Shown here piece after piece: positions 14,062-16,944 of a stretch of DNA of 16,944 nt (positions are counted from its first letter, which is position 1; each line of letters starts with the position of its first letter). The stretch comes from JAQVEM01 sp964595565 (lineage in GTDB: Bacteria > Actinomycetota > Humimicrobiia > Humimicrobiales > Humimicrobiaceae). Location of the stretch: NCBI GenBank assembly GCA_964595565.1, contig CAZQQX010000032.1, positions 1 to 16,944 on the forward strand, written 5' to 3'. The translations under genes were made by a program, and so were the position numbers. The notes under the pieces were generated by a model that saw only the letters and a list, made by a program, of their open reading frames with translations, did no database searches and was not told the origin of the DNA.

Positions 14062-14158
14062 CTCCAGCTTCAATATTTATTCAGAGCTTGCCCTACTGCA
14101 TGCTGGAGTGCAGCAATTGAAGGGTGCCCGGGATTTCCGGAAAGCATCTTTTCAATTA
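14062..14158. ncRNA. Candidate structured element with nested stems
   Basis: In an otherwise AT-rich gap, a GC-richer block folds well. CTCCAGC (14062-14068) pairs with GCTGGAG (14102-14108). Then AATTGAA (14115-14121) pairs with TTCAATT (14151-14157), inside it GGTGC with GCATC (14123-14127, 14144-14148; one wobble), and innermost CCGG with CCGG around GATTT. CTTCAAT (14068-14074) can alternatively pair with ATTGAAG (14116-14122), giving a pseudoknot or a switch. The strand is not decided. No promoter or terminator is evident, and a short minus-strand frame (14070-14147) is an alternative explanation. Confidence 0.35.
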
Positions 14159-14222
14159 CTACCCTATTATCAAATATTTTAAAAATTATGATTAATAAAT
14201 ATTAATTTAATTAATTATTACC

Positions 14223-14251
14223 TTGACATTTTTAATATTTATTACTAAAAT
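14223..14251 (+). promoter_or_regulatory. Strong promoter of the DUF2089 operon
   Basis: A perfect TTGACA (14223-14228) and TAAAAT (14246-14251) are separated by exactly 17 bases. The predicted start near 14258 gives a leader of about 35 bases with AAGGAG before the first ATG. Confidence 0.7.
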
Positions 14252-14292
14252 TGTTAAAATTATTAATATTCTAACCATTTAAGGAGACTAAA

Positions 14293-14661
14293 ATGACCCG
14301 GGATTGGAAAGAACTCACAGAAATGACTCGTGGTGCTAGAATTGAAGTTGAACGTGTCAGGATAAAAAACAGCAGTATAGCCATTGAAGGCCAATTTGAA
14401 ATTCCCCCACTTGCCCGGCTTACTCTTGAGGACCAGATTTTTGTAATTGCTTTTATAAGGTGTTCTGGTTCTATAAAAGAGATGGAAAAACTTTTTGGAA
14501 TCAGTTATCCCACAGTTAAAAGCAGGCTTGAAAGAATTGCCGGAACTCTTGATTTCGTTGAGATTAACCCTCCAGCTTCAAAGGGTGAAATTCTTGATCA
14601 ATTGGACAGGGGAGAAATATCTGTGGAGGATGCAATAAAGAAAATGAAGGGGAGCAAATGA
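14293..14661 (+). CDS. DUF2089 family HTH protein lacking the zinc ribbon
   Basis: This 122-residue protein matches the DUF2089 core. IEGQFEIPPLARLTLEDQIFVIAFIRCSGSIKEMEKLFGISYPTVKSRLERI (about 32-83) contains a helix-turn-helix (SIKEMEKLFGISYPTVKSRL) expected to bind DNA. Canonical DUF2089 proteins start with a CxxC...CxxC zinc ribbon. Here the first 30 residues contain no cysteine, so the metal site has been lost. The C-terminus (about 95-119: KGEILDQLDRGEISVEDAIKKM) is a small SHOCT-like helical hairpin, and the same module begins the third protein of this operon. AAGGAGAC sits just before the ATG. The stop overlaps the next gene (ATGA). It is likely a regulator of envelope-related genes, perhaps of its own operon. 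Confidence 0.85.
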   Translation: MTRDWKELTEMTRGARIEVERVRIKNSSIAIEGQFEIPPLARLTLEDQIFVIAFIRCSGSIKEMEKLFGISYPTVKSRLERIAGTLDFVEINPPASKGEILDQLDRGEISVEDAIKKMKGSK

Positions 14662-14918
14662 AACCACTTATATTAATATTCTATATTGAGAGAAAAAGCA
14701 GTAGAGATCTCAAACTATGGCTCCCTTTTTTTATCTGGCTGATTGCTGTACTACTGGTTATATTACTATCACCACTTGTATTGGTGGCAGCACTAATACT
14801 ATGGCCTGCAGGAAAAGGAAAACTTACTATCTGCCTTATTCCGTTACTCTTTAGAATAATCGGATGTACATCAGGATTAAACTCAGATATAGAGACAAAA
14901 GACAGTACTTTTATTTAA
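14658..14918 (+). CDS. Small membrane protein of the DUF2089 operon
   Basis: This 86-residue protein of unknown function starts in a 4-base ATGA overlap with the upstream stop, which implies translational coupling. A basic segment (ERKSSRDLK) precedes a long hydrophobic stretch at about residues 21-51 (enough for one long or two short spans) and a third hydrophobic patch at 56-69 (LTICLIPLLFRIIG). I recognise no motif. The setting between a DUF2089 protein and a SHOCT-like protein recurs in anaerobes, in my recollection, and suggests a membrane component of an envelope-sensing unit. Confidence 0.7.
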   Translation: MKPLILIFYIERKSSRDLKLWLPFFIWLIAVLLVILLSPLVLVAALILWPAGKGKLTICLIPLLFRIIGCTSGLNSDIETKDSTFI

Positions 14919-14944
14919 AAATAAAATGAACGAGGAGAATAAAA

Positions 14945-15355
14945 ATGAGTGAAGAAAGAAAAAGAATTCTGGAAATGCTTTCTAAAGGAAAAATAAGCGT
15001 GGAAGAAGCTGAAAAACTTTTATCAACACTGTCACAAGAAAACGAAACGGCCTCAGATACTACAGCAGAAACTCCTGGGTACCTCAGGGTAATTGTAGAG
15101 CCCGGGCCGGAAAGCAAGAGCCCGGATAGGGTAAACATCAGGATACCGTTAAAATTAATACGTGCTGGTTTAAGGCTGGCTTCTTTTATTCCCGTAGATG
15201 CTCAGGTTAAGGTTAATGAAGCCCTACATGAAAAGGGTATTGAAGCAGACTTTAGCAACATTAAGCCCGAGAATTTCGATGAACTCTTCACACAGCTTAA
15301 CGACCTTACCGTAAATGTTGAGGGCAAAGAAACAGTAAGGGTATTCTGTGAGTAG
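14945..15355 (+). CDS. SHOCT-like domain protein (YvlB/LiaX N-terminal type)
   Basis: This 136-residue protein opens with a helical hairpin, EERKRILEMLSKGKISVEEAEKLLSTL (3-29), the SHOCT-like module found at the N-terminus of YvlB/LiaX-like envelope-stress proteins and at the C-terminus of DUF2089 proteins. A polar linker follows (about 30-45), then a compact domain of about 90 residues (YLRVIVEPGPE ... VNIRIPLKLIRAGLRLASFIPVDAQVKVNEALHEKGI ... FDELFTQLNDLTVNVEGKETVRVFCE) with an alternating strand-helix pattern. GAGGAGAAT precedes the ATG. It is the last gene of the operon. By family it is likely peripheral to the membrane and part of a stress-response circuit. Its exact activity is unknown. 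Confidence 0.82.
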   Translation: MSEERKRILEMLSKGKISVEEAEKLLSTLSQENETASDTTAETPGYLRVIVEPGPESKSPDRVNIRIPLKLIRAGLRLASFIPVDAQVKVNEALHEKGIEADFSNIKPENFDELFTQLNDLTVNVEGKETVRVFCE

Positions 15356-15384
15356 TATTGGTAGTTAATGATACCACATCAGCA

Positions 15385-15426
15385 TAGATGAAATGATCGA
15401 AGAATAACCTTCGCTCATTTCATCTA
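15385..15426. terminator. Long hairpin between convergent genes
   Basis: Two 18-base arms (15385-15402 and 15409-15426) are complementary at 17 positions around a 6-base loop. It lies between the SHOCT-like gene and the end of the secreted-protein gene, where a bidirectional terminator is expected. There is no U-tract on either side, so it may instead act as a 3'-end stabiliser or be a small inserted inverted repeat. Confidence 0.5.
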
Positions 15427-15449
15427 CAAACCTGATATCTATATTTCCA

Positions 15450-16691
15450 TCAATGGTAGGCAACATGAAGAACGATGCTATCAATTAAATAATCCCATCC
15501 ATCCCACTGTCCGTCGGAATCGGTTGCCGCTGTGGTATATCTGATTCTTATACGGAACCTTGATTTTCCATCACTTATAGCTTTCTGGAGCTCGGTCCTG
15601 AGGTTTTCACTGGTACATGTAATTTCAGGACTATTAAATGATTGAATGGGCACGTAGGGTACAATATTAAAATCTGCCATTACCAGCGGGTCTGTTCCCC
15701 AATCTACAGCATCAATCCAGAGAGAGCCCATAAAAGTAGGGTCGCCCCATACCTGTTCAGGGCTCATGGACAGTGAAGCTTCGGTAATTGTAACTCCTGA
15801 TAATCCACTAATATCAAAGCTCATATATCCCCTGCATACATCATCTGTAATTGAGTCACCGGCAAACATGCTATTATGAGGATAAAACATGCTGGCGGTG
15901 TATACTATATAACCCCCTTCGTCTGAAACCACGGGAACATTAGTTTCCGTTACAGGTTCCGGACAGCCCCAGCTTAAGTTTATTGACGCACTGGCAGTAC
16001 CTTCCGAATTTGTGGCAGTACCCGTAAGAGTATAGGTCTCAGAAGGGTCAGAAAGATTAATCTGAGCTTTTTGAGTACCCCATGCCCCATGGCTTTCATC
16101 CTTGCTCCAATTAACTGTCGGTTTGGGGACTCCCGTAACTGTAGCCTTAACCCTGTAATAGCATAAACCATCAGCAGGCGTCGGACCCTCATATATCTCT
16201 ACTTCTATGGTAGGAGCTTCTCCTTCTACTTCCTCTTCCTCTTCCTCTTCAGCTTCTTCCCCGGCTTCTTCTTCGCCTTCGGCCTCCTCTCCGGCTTCTT
16301 CTTCCCCTTCAGCTTCTTCTTCCCCTTCAGCCATTTCTTTACCACATTCACCCTGGAGGATTATAGAAGCAGTAGCCGTGCCGGCTAAATTTGCAGCGGT
16401 AACTACCAGGGTATAGGAATCACCGGCTTCTACTCTAACTTCAGCTTTATCGGAGCCAAGCAGCTCAATATTATCATCTTCACTGAACTCTACTTCAGGG
16501 TCGGGGGTACCGCTTACTATTGCCTCCACACGGTAGTAACACATATCATCCGATTCTGAATAATCGGGCCCGTCATATATCTGTAATTCAACAACAGGAG
16601 CTTCTGTACTAATTCCACACCGGGCAGATACGGCTAACAGGAAAATAACGGCAAAAATTACCAGAACTATAAAAAGGTTTCTTTTTCTCAT
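15450..16691 (-). CDS. Secreted two-Ig-domain protein with acidic linker
   Basis: This 413-residue exported protein of unknown function begins with a classical signal (MRKRN plus a hydrophobic core to about residue 23, ending AVSARC). The cysteine has arginine at -1, so lipidation is doubtful. Two related Ig-like beta domains follow (about 32-115 and 160-243), each with a CYYRV strand, an x-G-T/V-P-x-P turn and a closing AxNxxGTAxASI strand plus terminal cysteine. They are separated by an extremely acidic linker (119-158) of Glu, Ala and Gly repeats. The last part (about 253-413) resembles the DNRLRE/CBM96-like beta domain of surface proteins (YMSFDIS ... WIDAVDW ... FRIRIRYTT). No anchor or sorting motif is seen. 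Expect a surface or matrix-binding role. GTGAGAG precedes the ATG. Confidence 0.8.
   Translation of the reverse strand: MRKRNLFIVLVIFAVIFLLAVSARCGISTEAPVVELQIYDGPDYSESDDMCYYRVEAIVSGTPDPEVEFSEDDNIELLGSDKAEVRVEAGDSYTLVVTAANLAGTATASIILQGECGKEMAEGEEEAEGEEEAGEEAEGEEEAGEEAEEEEEEEVEGEAPTIEVEIYEGPTPADGLCYYRVKATVTGVPKPTVNWSKDESHGAWGTQKAQINLSDPSETYTLTGTATNSEGTASASINLSWGCPEPVTETNVPVVSDEGGYIVYTASMFYPHNSMFAGDSITDDVCRGYMSFDISGLSGVTITEASLSMSPEQVWGDPTFMGSLWIDAVDWGTDPLVMADFNIVPYVPIQSFNSPEITCTSENLRTELQKAISDGKSRFRIRIRYTTAATDSDGQWDGWDYLIDSIVLHVAYH
16218..16337 (-). repeat. Acidic-linker tandem repeat inside the secreted-protein gene
   Basis: The DNA coding for residues 119-158 is a purine-biased tract of GAA/GAG/GCC/GGC codons with near-repeats of the unit GEEAEGEEEA. 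Such tracts are prone to slippage, so length may vary between strains and in assemblies. Confidence 0.7.
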
Positions 16692-16944
16692 AACACTCTC
16701 ACTTTTTATATTAATAAAAAAGTCTTTATATATTATAACCCATAAAAATAAAATAAAGAAAACCCTTCTCTAAAATTTTTACAATATAATAACCATTAAT
16801 AATTTTGAAAATGTGATTAGAAAATTAAAATGGAATGGAATATTTCTAAAGTATAAATCCTATGGTCAACCGGAAACTTAAAGCCGGCGCCTGAATAAGC
16901 TTTTTTTATTATTATAAATCAGATTGAGGTATTATAATTTAATT
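16692..16944. other. AT-rich right edge, no gene seen
   Basis: No supported coding frame is present. A minus-strand TATAAT at 16732-16737 may serve the secreted-protein gene, but its -35 is poor. Near 16870-16909 a GC-rich core (GCCGGCGCC) flanked by CTTA and TAAG is followed by seven Ts on the plus strand. It is terminator-like, but the stem is weak and no plus-strand gene precedes it. Confidence 0.4.

Noticed and set aside
16207..16416. Plus-strand serine/proline-rich frame
   Set aside because: Complement of the Glu-rich linker repeat in the secreted-protein gene, so low complexity only.
16617..16619. Lipobox cysteine at residue 25 of the secreted protein
   Set aside because: Arginine precedes the cysteine, which does not fit the usual lipobox, so I treat it as an ordinary Sec signal peptide.
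1..16944. CRISPR array, complete insertion sequence, prophage or toxin-antitoxin pair
   Set aside because: No regularly spaced repeats, transposase, integrase or recognisable toxin-antitoxin genes were seen on either strand.

Overview
The window is AT-rich bacterial chromosomal DNA with short intergenic gaps, Shine-Dalgarno starts on many genes and sigma70-like promoters. It contains a CCA-encoding tRNA-Glu, a GAF-ANTAR RNA-binding antiterminator, DegV, DUF2089 and SHOCT-like proteins, a YxlE/F/G-like ABC cassette and a split ferredoxin-type glutamate synthase. This suggests a low-GC, probably anaerobic bacterium: a Firmicutes-like or Actinobacteriota-like lineage, or a candidate phylum such as Atribacterota. 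I cannot place it more precisely from sequence alone. There is no phage, CRISPR array or complete insertion sequence. The content is mostly housekeeping and envelope genes.

Layout: (1) 1-403, minus strand, the soluble part of a P1B-type heavy-metal ATPase whose membrane half is missing beyond a sharp break. (2) 512-2430, plus strand, three overlapping genes for a small PLDc_N-type membrane protein, an ABC ATPase and an ABC-2 permease. (3) 2457-3830, minus strand, an FkbM methyltransferase and a small RRM RNA-binding protein, each with its own candidate promoter. The gap between them holds a 14-bp perfect inverted repeat. (4) 4021-4201, a gene-free, GC-richer stretch that on the plus strand folds into several hairpins and ends in a convincing intrinsic terminator, just upstream of a divergent PlsY-like acyltransferase (4260-4904). 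A GT2 glycosyltransferase (4925-6118, minus) converges on it.

(5) 6359-10027, minus strand, three genes that together make one complete archaeal-type (split) glutamate synthase alpha assembly: class II glutamine amidotransferase, 2x[4Fe-4S]-FMN synthase domain, and GXGXG beta-helix. A NAD(P)H-oxidising small subunit is absent, so ferredoxin is the likely electron donor. (6) 10246-12089, minus strand, class II fructose-bisphosphate aldolase with its own extended -10 promoter and strong terminator, then the GAF-ANTAR regulator whose -10 is centred on a 17-bp palindrome. (7) 12371-12445, plus strand, tRNA-Glu(CTC). (8) 12492-13842, minus strand, a degenerate GIY-YIG-like protein and a DegV lipid-binding protein. 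(9) 13843-14292, a long gene-free gap with a second folded element and a strong promoter for the plus-strand operon 14293-15355 (DUF2089 regulator, small membrane protein, SHOCT-like protein), probably an envelope-stress type module. (10) 15450-16691, minus strand, a secreted two-Ig-domain protein with a highly acidic linker.

The least explained parts are non-coding: the attenuator-like element at 4040-4201, the folded element at 14062-14158, and the inverted repeats at 3447-3516 and 12144-12160. None matched a riboswitch or RNA family I recognise.
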